DNA of 17,845 bases from Pseudomonadota bacterium (GCA_023442755.1 JAEZXS010000362.1:1-17845); one strand, 5' to 3'; positions 1-6,885 are shown, counted from the first letter of the stretch. Translations and numbers: made by a program. The notes: generated by a model from the sequence alone, not told the origin.

Positions 1-162
1 GTCTCAGAACTCATTGCCCTCTCCGTTGCATTGGGAGGCGAGCCCGGAGAGTCCTTCAAAGACGTCGGAAAAAGATTCGAAGTGGATGGGGATGACGACA
101 GGGCCGACATTTTTCAGGCTATGGCAACCAGGTGGTCGGAATTGAAAGCCAGGTCGCATTGA
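1..162 (+). CDS. 3' end of an unidentified gene (5' truncated by the window)
   Basis: An open frame runs from base 1 to a TGA at 160-162, giving 53 residues that begin VSELIALSVALGGEP and end WSELKARSH. The fragment is mostly charged and probably helical, with an acidic patch (VDGDDDRAD) and no membrane segment or metal motif. No start codon is visible, so the gene begins outside the window. It converges on the minus-strand membrane-protein gene that ends at 198, with 35 bases between the two stops and no clear hairpin terminator. I do not recognise the family. That this is coding rests on the open frame and on its protein-like composition. Confidence 0.55.
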   Translation, partial: VSELIALSVALGGEPGESFKDVGKRFEVDGDDDRADIFQAMATRWSELKARSH

Positions 163-197
163 AATGATCCACTAATTTGCTTTCGCATTCAGCAGGG

Positions 198-587
198 TCA
201 GGGTTGCTCCGAGGAGGCGGAAACGGATTTTTCCATAACCTCCTCGGGCTTCCCGGGACAGGACGCAGTCTCGACGGCTCTCCGGGCCAGTCTGAGCCCG
301 AGAAGAAGGGTGCATATCCAGAGAAGCAGCGTAACGCTGCCCGCGAGCACGGCCAGGCCGGGGGCAAGGTAGTGGTGCAGTTGATTGACGAAATTCCCAA
401 AACTGGTAAGGGCGGAATGCAGTTCTCCCGGCAGGTTGTCCCCTCCCTGGGCCAGAAAGGGCGTGAGCCATTCGGTGAAACTGTCCAGGATCTTGTCCGC
501 CATCATAAAAATCAGGGCCGCGAAGAGAGCATTGAATAAAATGCAGACTGAAAAAGACTGAAGGGCCCAGGCCCGTTTAGGTTTCAT
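198..587 (-). CDS. small two-helix membrane protein, function unknown
   Basis: Encodes 129 residues starting MKPKRAWALQ. Two hydrophobic segments are visible: about residues 12-30 (VCILFNALFAALIFMM region) and about 75-100 (LAVLAGSVTLLLWICTLLLG). Between them lies a roughly 45-residue polar stretch (WLTPFLAQGGDNLPGEL...), and a hydrophilic, Glu/Ser-rich tail follows. The basic N terminus suggests it faces the cytoplasm, making the loop periplasmic, but this is inference. The start codon was chosen because its ATG overlaps the TGA of the upstream FAU-1-like gene (ATGA at 587-584), a normal translational-coupling arrangement; a longer in-frame reading up to 680 would lie inside that gene. It is the last gene of the rtcA/FAU-1 operon. 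I recognise no family. Confidence 0.7.
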   Translation of the reverse strand: MKPKRAWALQSFSVCILFNALFAALIFMMADKILDSFTEWLTPFLAQGGDNLPGELHSALTSFGNFVNQLHHYLAPGLAVLAGSVTLLLWICTLLLGLRLARRAVETASCPGKPEEVMEKSVSASSEQP

Positions 588-1564
588 TCGTGCTCCCGGC
601 TCATCCTGGCTTTCTTGATGCCACGCAGGATCTGCTCCGCGACGAGAAGCGCCTTGGCTTCCAGTTCCTTGCCGATGCAACCCTTCTGAGACAGGAGCCC
701 GAGTTTTTCTCGGTCTATGACGAACGGCTCTTCGCCCGCCCGCCGGATCACATCGACCTCCAGGTCTATGTATCGCGCTCCGTAAGGGTAAAATTCCACC
801 GGCGTGTTGATATTGTAATACTCGCCTATCAGCAGGTGTTCCCTGGAGAAGTAACTGTGCTTCAGGCTCCAGGCCCCTTCCCTCATCTCACTCAGACCGT
901 AGTCTCCGCTCCGGATCATCAGATTCAGGCCGTCGTAGCGCCCACGCGAAAAATTGCGTCGGAAGACCACTTTACTTCCGTTTATGGCCTGGATGATCCC
1001 TTCCCTGGGGCGCATCGGCTTGCCGGATGGGCGAATGTGCTCCACTCTCACGGCGCCGTTTTTTTCCAGCGGCCCCAGGACGGCCTCGGTCATTATCCTG
1101 TGCTCCAATTCTGCCTTACTGCCGGGCTCTTTGGCAAGCAGGGATTCCACGGAATCGAGCAGAGTGCTGTTGATGATTTTCAGCCTGTGATGATTCTTCA
1201 GGGTTGGGACCACTAACGACCGGATTTCATCCAGTTTCTCCTTGGATCCGCCCGGAAGTTCCAGATTCGCGACAGCCTTCCCGTCATCCTCCTCATCGGC
1301 GCAGAACTTCATTATCACAGTATCCGGAAGACTTTCACCGAGCTTGCCCAGAAAGCAACTCAGCCCGTCGGCTTCCCCCTCCAGTTCGATCCCCTGGAGA
1401 TCCGTCCTGTCGTGGATGAAGATGTCGTGCTGTCTTATCGGGAAATTGAGTGCGAACCGCTCCCTGACTTTTGCCGATGGATCGACTATCTCGAACCCCG
1501 AATCGAGAGTAAGTCTTGTCAGGGCTGTGGCGTAAATACCTCTGACTTTAATGCGGAGCGACAT
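584..1564 (-). CDS. FAU-1-like / DUF402 RNA-binding ribonuclease
   Basis: 326 residues. The N terminus (KVRGIYATALTRLTLDSGFEIVDPS, split here as RGIYATAL...LDSGFEIVDPS) closely resembles archaeal FAU-1, a protein that binds AU-rich RNA and is annotated as a probable ribonuclease of the RNase E/G type. The C-terminal part, about residues 215-315, looks like a DUF402 domain: YYNINTPVEFYP, then YIDLEVDVIRR, then FVIDREKLG. It appears shorter than the archaeal protein as I remember it. A strong Shine-Dalgarno (AAGGAGG) lies 7-8 bases before the ATG at 1564. Its start is 24 bases after the rtcA stop, and its own stop overlaps the next gene. Context with rtcA suggests RNA cleavage or end processing. 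The family call is good; the substrate is unknown, and no signal peptide is seen, so it should be cytoplasmic. Confidence 0.8.
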   Translation of the reverse strand: MSLRIKVRGIYATALTRLTLDSGFEIVDPSAKVRERFALNFPIRQHDIFIHDRTDLQGIELEGEADGLSCFLGKLGESLPDTVIMKFCADEEDDGKAVANLELPGGSKEKLDEIRSLVVPTLKNHHRLKIINSTLLDSVESLLAKEPGSKAELEHRIMTEAVLGPLEKNGAVRVEHIRPSGKPMRPREGIIQAINGSKVVFRRNFSRGRYDGLNLMIRSGDYGLSEMREGAWSLKHSYFSREHLLIGEYYNINTPVEFYPYGARYIDLEVDVIRRAGEEPFVIDREKLGLLSQKGCIGKELEAKALLVAEQILRGIKKARMSREHE

Positions 1565-1588
1565 CCCCGGCCTCCTTCGCGCCCGGGA

Positions 1589-2650
1589 TCACTTCCCGAA
1601 AAATCCGATCCCGTCAATCGTAACTCTGTTTCCCTGCACCCCGGCACCAGCTCCGAGTATCTTCCGAACAAGCCACAGATTGGATTCCATATGCCCGGTC
1701 AACCTCGGAATCACATACTGGCTCCTTCCCTCGGCCAATGCTGCGAACAGGATAATCTGATCCGCCGCAAACCGGTCGAACGTTGCGTCCGTGGCAAACT
1801 CCTCACAAAAGGCGCCCGCCACATGCTCCGCTATTGCTTCGGAGCGGCGCCCGCGTTTGCCGGCCCCGTCAAACCCCATGAGGCACCCTGTCTCGGTTTC
1901 AGCCCAGACCAGGAGAGCCGCCCCCTTCTGCACGGCATCCGAGTCGTTTGCCGTTGCAATTTCGGCTCTGTAGCCCCTTTCGGCCAGTATCGTCCTGCAC
2001 CGTTCCGCCATGCGCTCGGCCACCCGCTCGCGTTCCAGGTGGGAGGCAAGGGATATTCCCGATATCTTCCGTATGGCTCCTCTCCTGATCTTATCCAGCC
2101 CTCGAAGCGGCCCATGCATGGGCTCCACGCTCAACGACAATTCTCCGTTGCCCCGGGGCACATACCCCGGACGTAGGATTTCGAGCCTGGCGGATGCCCC
2201 CATCTGCGCCAGAAGCGGCAACAGAACCCGCTGCATATGGAAAGCGGAAGGGGCAAAGTCCTGGAACAATCCGCCCCGTATCGTATGGAGAGACTGCGCA
2301 CCGGCAAAGAGCGCCGGCGGAAGGATGGTGAATGCCAGCATCGTCGCCGATCCCGCAGTCACGATGTCCCAATGGAATGAACCGCCGTGACGGGTAGTTC
2401 CCGGGTAATAGGTTATCTCACGGGAACTGACCGATGCGCCTTCCAGGCGCCCCGAGCACAGGGAAGCGCAGGCGGTGAGCGCCTTGAGGTGCTGCGGTCG
2501 GAGTCCGGGCTTGTCTCGTTTGGCCCGGATATTGACCATGTGCAGCGCCTGGCCGGTAAGTGTGCACAATGCGGCGGCGAAACGCACCAAGGTACCGCTT
2601 CCGGATTTTTCGGCGCCGTCGATTTCTATCAATGCGGAAATCCCCATCAT
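1589..2650 (-). CDS. rtcA: RNA 3'-terminal phosphate cyclase (RtcA family)
   Basis: About 353 residues. RtcA enzymes convert an RNA 3'-phosphate to a 2',3'-cyclic phosphate using ATP, through a covalent histidine-AMP intermediate. Family features are visible along the whole length: IEIDGA near the N terminus, LTGQALHMVNIRAKRDKPGLRPQH (about 31-54, read in two blocks around IRAKR), VTAGSATMLAF (about 97-107), GGLFQDFAPSAFHMQRVLLPLL, AADQIILFAALAEG, and TGHMESN containing the presumed adenylated His (about residue 320). One departure is clear: the usual GEGGGQ loop after the first strand reads KSGSGT. The start is uncertain: tandem ATGs at 2650/2647 or a GTG at 2677, none with a strong Shine-Dalgarno. 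I chose 2650 because the conserved first strand begins just after it. First gene of a three-gene operon with a FAU-1-like nuclease. Confidence 0.88.
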   Translation of the reverse strand: MMGISALIEIDGAEKSGSGTLVRFAAALCTLTGQALHMVNIRAKRDKPGLRPQHLKALTACASLCSGRLEGASVSSREITYYPGTTRHGGSFHWDIVTAGSATMLAFTILPPALFAGAQSLHTIRGGLFQDFAPSAFHMQRVLLPLLAQMGASARLEILRPGYVPRGNGELSLSVEPMHGPLRGLDKIRRGAIRKISGISLASHLERERVAERMAERCRTILAERGYRAEIATANDSDAVQKGAALLVWAETETGCLMGFDGAGKRGRRSEAIAEHVAGAFCEEFATDATFDRFAADQIILFAALAEGRSQYVIPRLTGHMESNLWLVRKILGAGAGVQGNRVTIDGIGFFGK

Positions 2651-2748
2651 CACGCCAATGTGCTTCAAGTGGCACACCAGCTTCTAATAAGCATTCTCAT
2701 GCGGATTGAAAGGTACTGTCAGGCGGATTCCTCTGAGTTCTCCAGGTT

Positions 2749-2776
2749 TTGACTCCCGTCATTCAATCACTATATT
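2749..2776 (+). promoter_or_regulatory. sigma-70-type promoter for the selenocysteine rhodanese
   Basis: A -35 box TTGACT (2749-2754) and a -10 box TATATT (2771-2776) are separated by 16 bases. Transcription would begin near 2783, leaving a leader of about 95 bases before the ATG at 2877. It is the only strong promoter-like pair I saw on this strand between rtcA and the rhodanese gene. It lies in the divergent intergenic region, so rtcA expression could be affected too. Confidence 0.55.
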
Positions 2777-2876
2777 CCTGACGCATCACAAAATATTACA
2801 CCATCGGCCGGGTGCCGCCGTTTCGGCTTGCAACCGGCCCGATATCAGTCATTTCAATCAGATGGGAGACTTCTCC

Positions 2877-3269
2877 ATGAGAAAGAGAACAGCTGTCCTG
2901 ATCGGTTTCTTCCTGCTTCTCCTCGCAAATGCAACCGCGTACAGCCAGAACACATCCAGGATATCCAAAGATGAACTCAAGGCGAACCTGGGAAAGGTCA
3001 TCATAATAGACGTGCGCACGCGCGGCGACTGGGATGCGAGCCAGTGGAAGATTCTCGGCGCAGTGCGCGAAGATCCCATGAACGTAGACCGGTGGAAGGA
3101 CAAGTACCCGAAAGACAAGGAGATCGTTCTTTACTGCGCCTGAAGCAACGAGGCCACAAGCGCCCGGGTGGCGCAGCAACTCGCAGCGGCCGGCCTCACG
3201 AATGTGAGCGCCTTGAAGGGCGGCTGGAACGAATGGTATGCAGCAAGGTATCCGACAGAGAAGAAGTAG
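2877..3269 (+). CDS. exported rhodanese-like protein, probable selenoprotein (in-frame TGA = Sec89)
   Basis: Read with TGA 3141-3143 as selenocysteine, the frame gives 130 residues ending at TAG 3267-3269. Residues 1-23 form a Sec-type signal peptide (MRKRTAVLIGFFLLLLANA...), so the protein should be periplasmic. The rest is one small rhodanese domain: VIIIDVRTRGDWDASQW (about 41-57), the active loop EIVLYCA-U-SNEATSARVA (82-99), and the closing VSALKGGWNEWYAA (110-123). Cys-containing relatives carry a CxCPNEAT-type loop here, so the TGA replaces the second Cys and leaves a Cys87-Ala-Sec89 pair. Conserved sequence continues in the same frame, without shift, on both sides of the TGA, which argues against decay. 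A GGGAG Shine-Dalgarno lies 8 bases before the ATG. Rhodanese domains transfer sulfane sulfur (or selenium) or do related thiol chemistry; the substrate is unknown. The alternatives are a nonsense-mutated pseudogene or a sequencing error. Confidence 0.8.
3153..3174 (+). promoter_or_regulatory. candidate bacterial SECIS hairpin
   Basis: Just downstream of the in-frame TGA (3141-3143), GCGCC (3160-3164) pairs perfectly with GGCGC (3170-3174) around the 5-base loop CGGGT. The loop starts 21 bases after the TGA and has G at its second position, which fits the loose bacterial SECIS rules (short G-containing apical loop 16-37 bases after the UGA). A competing fold pairs GCCAC (3153-3157) with GTGGC (3168-3172) around a 10-base loop. 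SelB recognition is inferred, and GC-rich coding DNA can form such hairpins by chance. Confidence 0.5.
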
Positions 3270-3278
3270 CGGTCTTAT

Positions 3279-4418
3279 TCATTTCCGCACGGCATCGCCA
3301 AGATCGAATCTGCTCGCGACGAACCGGCGGAATCGATCGTGGTCCGACCCGAAATCGATATCTATGTCCAGTACGGCGACGAGTTCCCGGTATGGGCCGG
3401 GAACTCTGACCGCATCTTTTGCGGTCGTAACGATGAATTCGGCCCTATGCTCTCCCGCCGTTCCAATCACCCGGTCCAGGTCGCGGTCGCGATAACGGTA
3501 ATGATCAGGAAACGAGATCCCCTCGCACACTTCTATTCCGGCATCTTCCAGGCTTCTGAAAAACTGTCCGGGCTGCGCGATTCCGGCAAAGGCAACACAC
3601 CGGCGCCCGGCAAGCAGGCGAGGTTCGAGGGACGGCAAACCGGGAAGCCGAATGCCGCTCGTCCTGTGCCTGCAGGAAAACACGGGTTTATCGGGAAAGA
3701 GATCTTCGATCAGGGCCTTTACCTCCCCGGCCCCGCACGCTTCCGCATGCGTAAGGACAAAAAGGTCGCCCCTGGCCAGGTGCGATATGGGTTCCCGAAG
3801 CGGCCCGGATGGCAGCAGCATGCCGTTTCCGAAAGGATGCCGGCTGTCGAGCAGGACTATATCCAGGTCACGACCCAGCGCCAGGTGCTGGAATCCATCA
3901 TCCAGCACGAGTACGTCGGCCCCCTCCGCCAGGGCGGCCTTTCCGGAAACGCCGCGATCTCTTCCGACCCAGACCGGAGTTGAGGGCAAAGCCCCCGCAA
4001 GCAGCACAGGCTCATCCCCGAACATTTCCGACATGGCCCCCTGCTGCCCGGAAGAAGGCACCCGTGATGCACCCGTACCCGTTCTGCCATATCCTCGGCT
4101 GAGGATTGCCGGATGGCGGCCGATATCTTCCAGGAACCTGCAGAGCCACAATACGAGGGGAGTCTTGCCGGTACCCCCGGCAACGATGTTGCCTATGCTT
4201 ACGACGGGGACGGGCAGCTTTACCTGCCTTCGCCTCGCCCGAGTCTGGTCCCGCGCCAGTCCCTTTCCGTACATCCCGGACGCCGCAGCCAGGATGGCCG
4301 AGGCCGGATTCCGGCTCATCGACCCGGGGGGCCGAAACCAGAACTCCACCACCCGGCGCATTGCCGCCTCATACAATCCCCGGGCGGCCCTTCTCCCTTC
4401 GACAGTCTTCACCTTCAT
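3279..4418 (-). CDS. lpxK: tetraacyldisaccharide 4'-kinase (lipid A biosynthesis)
   Basis: 379 residues. LpxK phosphorylates the 4' position of the tetraacyldisaccharide-1-phosphate to give lipid IVA, at the inner face of the cytoplasmic membrane. The P-loop SIGNIVAGGTGKTP (about 74-87) is intact and is followed by LSRGYGR (106-112), GDEPVLLA (134-141), VGRDR, and the hallmark VLDDGFQHL (171-179). The family's C-terminal TTAKDAVR is also present. The N-terminal 30 or so residues are basic and longer than in compact LpxKs. The ATG at 4418 shares one base with the TGA of the cytochrome gene (TGATG), so translation is probably coupled. Its 3' end faces the rhodanese gene with only 9 bases between the stops. 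Confidence 0.93.
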   Translation of the reverse strand: MKVKTVEGRRAARGLYEAAMRRVVEFWFRPPGSMSRNPASAILAAASGMYGKGLARDQTRARRRQVKLPVPVVSIGNIVAGGTGKTPLVLWLCRFLEDIGRHPAILSRGYGRTGTGASRVPSSGQQGAMSEMFGDEPVLLAGALPSTPVWVGRDRGVSGKAALAEGADVLVLDDGFQHLALGRDLDIVLLDSRHPFGNGMLLPSGPLREPISHLARGDLFVLTHAEACGAGEVKALIEDLFPDKPVFSCRHRTSGIRLPGLPSLEPRLLAGRRCVAFAGIAQPGQFFRSLEDAGIEVCEGISFPDHYRYRDRDLDRVIGTAGEHRAEFIVTTAKDAVRVPGPYRELVAVLDIDIDFGSDHDRFRRFVASRFDLGDAVRK

Positions 4419-5785
4419 CACTTCTTTTTTGCCGGCGCGGGCTTTGGCGCCTGTTCCTGCGTTTTCCTGCCGCCCGATTCCCGCAGTTCTCCAGCGCGCT
4501 CCCTGATCTCGGTCAGGCTCGTCTGCATCGGGCTCCATCCATACCAGAACGTGTAATCCGGATTCGCATGGAAGGCCCCTTTGAACGCCCGCATTCTGTA
4601 TTCGAGAAACATTCGGAAGAGCTTCTGTTCGATCACGGTCGGGGCGTCGTGAAAGGTCAGCAGGTCGGGCGAGGCAATTGCATCCGCGGGCTTTTTCAGA
4701 ATCCCGTCCTGGTAGAGTCCCGAAACGATCCGAATCGCTTCCGCCATGAGCGCATCGGCTTCCCGAACCATCGAGTCGCCCTTTTCCAGCTCCGTTCGGG
4801 CGAAATTCACGGAATGACAATCTTGGCATGCCTTGATCATCTTGTCGCGCTGGGCCTGCCAGGATTCGTTCGTCATCCTGGCGACATCGATGGACTCCAT
4901 CGTCTCGGCCCGCGGCGTGGTGTTTCCCGCAGCATCGAGTATTCCCAGGCCGTGCAGGATGGTCGTGCGATCCCTGGCCCAATCGGGATCTTCGGGCAGC
5001 GGCATTCTCATCCCCATGTAGCCCCAGGCCGTACGGTTTTCATGGGTTCCTCCCTGCAGGTGGCAGGACTGGCAGGTCGGAGCGGCGACATCTTCCGGGA
5101 GCATGCGGCTTTGTTTGAGCAGAAAGCGCACGCCGTGCTTCGAAGAGGAATACATTTCCCACTGGGGATGGTCCATCCCCATGTGGCATGTCCTGCAGGC
5201 CTGGGGAGACCTCGCTTCGTCCGTGGAAAATACGTGACGTGTATGGCATACGTCGCATGAAGAAGCACCATAGCACGCTCCCTTTTCGCTAAGGTCCCGG
5301 ACTTCCTGATCGGTCTTCAACCCCACCCTGTGACAGCCTCCGCACCCTTTGAGGCCTTCGACCTGGGCCATGGGCTGCCAGTGAAGCGTCGGGACCGATT
5401 TCATCGATGTCCAGGCAAGAGCGTGCTTCCCCTTGCTGAACTGGTTCACCTGGTCTTCATGGCAGCGGGCGCATACCGAAGGAAGGGCAATCTCGGCCTC
5501 GGCGGCATCCGTCATGGAATTGTGGCGGGTTCCGTGGCATGTCGCACACCCGACCTCATTCTGGCTATGCTTGCTGAGTTGCCAGTCCACTACGATGCCG
5601 GGAGTGATGCGCGTATGGCACTCTGTGCACGATTCGCTGGACGGGGGAGGACTCTGCTCCTGCTTCGGTGACTCGGGGGCCTGCTCCTGCGCCTGCTTTG
5701 GTTCAGACGCACCCTCCTGGGCAAAAACGCTCCCGCCTCCGCACAATACAGCAATCAACGTCATCAACACGATTGCATAATGCAT
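4418..5785 (-). CDS. periplasmic octaheme cytochrome c, hydroxylamine oxidoreductase (HAO) family
   Basis: 455 residues with a signal peptide (MHYAIVLMTLIAVLCGGGSVFA, residues 1-22), then a Glu/Gln/Pro/Ser-rich linker to about 50. Eight CxxCH heme sites are present: 53 CTECH, 80 CATCH, 105 CARCH, 148 CGGCH, 177 CDVCH, 197 CRTCH, 238 CQSCH and 320 CQDCH. The spacing, with a late eighth heme, and the stretch CHMGMDHPQWEMYSSSKHG (200-218) are typical of HAO-type octaheme cytochromes. Such enzymes oxidise hydroxylamine or reduce nitrite or hydroxylamine. In anaerobes the reductive role is usual, but the direction cannot be read here. A conserved aromatic patch DYTFWYGW (410-417) lies where the helical tail packs. 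There is no C-terminal membrane anchor; the tail is Lys/Pro-rich. The GGGAG Shine-Dalgarno is well placed before the ATG. First gene of a pair with lpxK. Confidence 0.88.
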   Translation of the reverse strand: MHYAIVLMTLIAVLCGGGSVFAQEGASEPKQAQEQAPESPKQEQSPPPSSESCTECHTRITPGIVVDWQLSKHSQNEVGCATCHGTRHNSMTDAAEAEIALPSVCARCHEDQVNQFSKGKHALAWTSMKSVPTLHWQPMAQVEGLKGCGGCHRVGLKTDQEVRDLSEKGACYGASSCDVCHTRHVFSTDEARSPQACRTCHMGMDHPQWEMYSSSKHGVRFLLKQSRMLPEDVAAPTCQSCHLQGGTHENRTAWGYMGMRMPLPEDPDWARDRTTILHGLGILDAAGNTTPRAETMESIDVARMTNESWQAQRDKMIKACQDCHSVNFARTELEKGDSMVREADALMAEAIRIVSGLYQDGILKKPADAIASPDLLTFHDAPTVIEQKLFRMFLEYRMRAFKGAFHANPDYTFWYGWSPMQTSLTEIRERAGELRESGGRKTQEQAPKPAPAKKK

Positions 5786-5874
5786 TTCCCACTCCCGGCT
5801 CGCAGAGATGTCAGGTTATACCTCGTTGATAAAACAGCCGATTCAGACACTTCCGTTCTGCGACCGGCCAAGCA

Positions 5875-5901
5875 TTTATAGCAGAAACTCCCCGGATTCA
5901 A
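5875..5901 (-). promoter_or_regulatory. candidate promoter for the octaheme cytochrome-lpxK pair
   Basis: Read on the minus strand, an extended -10 TGCTATAAA (TGC 5883-5881, TATAAA 5880-5875) is preceded by TTGAAT (5901-5896). The 15-base spacer is short, but the extended -10 could compensate. Transcription would begin about 80 bases before the cytochrome ATG. The rest of the 236-base divergent gap (5786-6021) shows no other clear element. Confidence 0.35.
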
Positions 5902-6021
5902 AAGCGATTGCATTTAATCATGTCCCATGGCAAAGCACACAGGCTGCATCTGTGCGAAACCGCCCGGATGTGCTATCGTTAATGGCGAGGGATACGACAT
6001 TCAGCAGACACGAGGTGCTTT

Positions 6022-6885
6022 TTGACAGTCCATCAGCCCGCCACATCCTGCCGCACTGGCACCTACGCATTGAGAGACCTGCTCGACGGGCTCTATGAAT
6101 TCTATAACCGGCCCGAATACATCCATCCCGATCCGCTCGAATTCGTCCATCTCTACACTGCAAAATCCGATAAAGAAGTGGTGGGGCTCGTAGCCTCGGC
6201 CCTGGCATACGGCCGGGTAAAACAGATCCGTTGCAGTGTCCGGTCGGTGCTGGATACGATGGGCCCTTCTCCCAGCGACTTTTTGCTGCAGCATTCACCC
6301 TCCCGGATCAGGAGCCTGTTTCACTCTTTCAAGCACCGTTTCACCACGGGGGAAATTTTTTCTTCCCTTCTCATCGGCATCAGGAAACTGACTGTGGATT
6401 ACGGTTCGATCGAGTCCTGTTTTCTGAGCGGCTTTGACTGCAAGGACAAAACTATTCTTCCGGCGCTTTGCGCTTTTGTCAAAAAACTCAACGACGCCTC
6501 TGGACGGGAGATGCCAATGTTTTTACCTTCCCCCGCGGGGGGCAGCGCATGCAAAAGGCTCAATCTGTTCCTTCGCTGGATGGTCCGCCGTGACAACGTC
6601 GATCCCGGAATATGGCAGGCAGTCTCGCCTTCCTGCCTCATAGTGCCGCTCGATACGCACATGCACCGGGTTTCCCTTGCAATGGGACTGACAGCGCGAA
6701 AACAGGCGGACCTGCGATGCGCGATTGAAATCACGGAGCAGTTTGCATCCGTATGTCCGGAAGATCCCGTCAGGTATGATTTTGCGTTGACCCGCCTGGG
6801 TATGAACGGGGAGCCGAATCCGTTTTCGGCCGTCTTTCCCGGCGAGGCTTCGTTCCGGTTTGTCCGAGAGAAGGGAGAGGATTGA
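6022..6885 (+). CDS. DUF2400 / TIGR02757 family protein (helix-hairpin-helix glycosylase-like)
   Basis: 287 residues from a TTG start at 6022, preceded by GAGGTG at a suitable distance. The protein carries the hallmarks I associate with TIGR02757/DUF2400: the N-terminal LYEFYNRPEYIHPDPLEFVHLY (about 24-45), EVVGLVASALAYGRVKQI (52-69), LFLRWMVRRDNVDPGIW (182-198), then LIVPLDTHMHRV (206-217) and PEDPVRYDFALTRLGM (246-261). The DTH motif and the surrounding helices resemble the catalytic region of HhH-GPD DNA glycosylases, but no FeS cysteine cluster is present and no activity is assigned to the family that I know of. No signal peptide or membrane segment is seen. Its TGA overlaps the ATG of the glutaredoxin gene (TGATG), so the two are translationally coupled. 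Confidence 0.82.
   Translation: MTVHQPATSCRTGTYALRDLLDGLYEFYNRPEYIHPDPLEFVHLYTAKSDKEVVGLVASALAYGRVKQIRCSVRSVLDTMGPSPSDFLLQHSPSRIRSLFHSFKHRFTTGEIFSSLLIGIRKLTVDYGSIESCFLSGFDCKDKTILPALCAFVKKLNDASGREMPMFLPSPAGGSACKRLNLFLRWMVRRDNVDPGIWQAVSPSCLIVPLDTHMHRVSLAMGLTARKQADLRCAIEITEQFASVCPEDPVRYDFALTRLGMNGEPNPFSAVFPGEASFRFVREKGED

Noticed and set aside
1589..2677. RtcA active-site loss, judged from Phe before AADQ
   Set aside because: E. coli RtcA has Tyr at that position. The presumed adenylated His aligns with TGHMESN, where it is present, so the catalytic His is not missing.
2706..3143. A rhodanese gene ending at the TGA 3141-3143, starting at an upstream codon
   Set aside because: Conserved rhodanese sequence continues in frame after the TGA to 3269. 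The upstream part (2706-2876) has no Shine-Dalgarno and would bury the signal peptide, which begins cleanly at 2877.
3279..4982. Long LpxK reading starting at 4982
   Set aside because: The first 188 residues are out-of-frame translation of the octaheme cytochrome gene. LpxK similarity starts just after 4418, where ATG overlaps the cytochrome stop.
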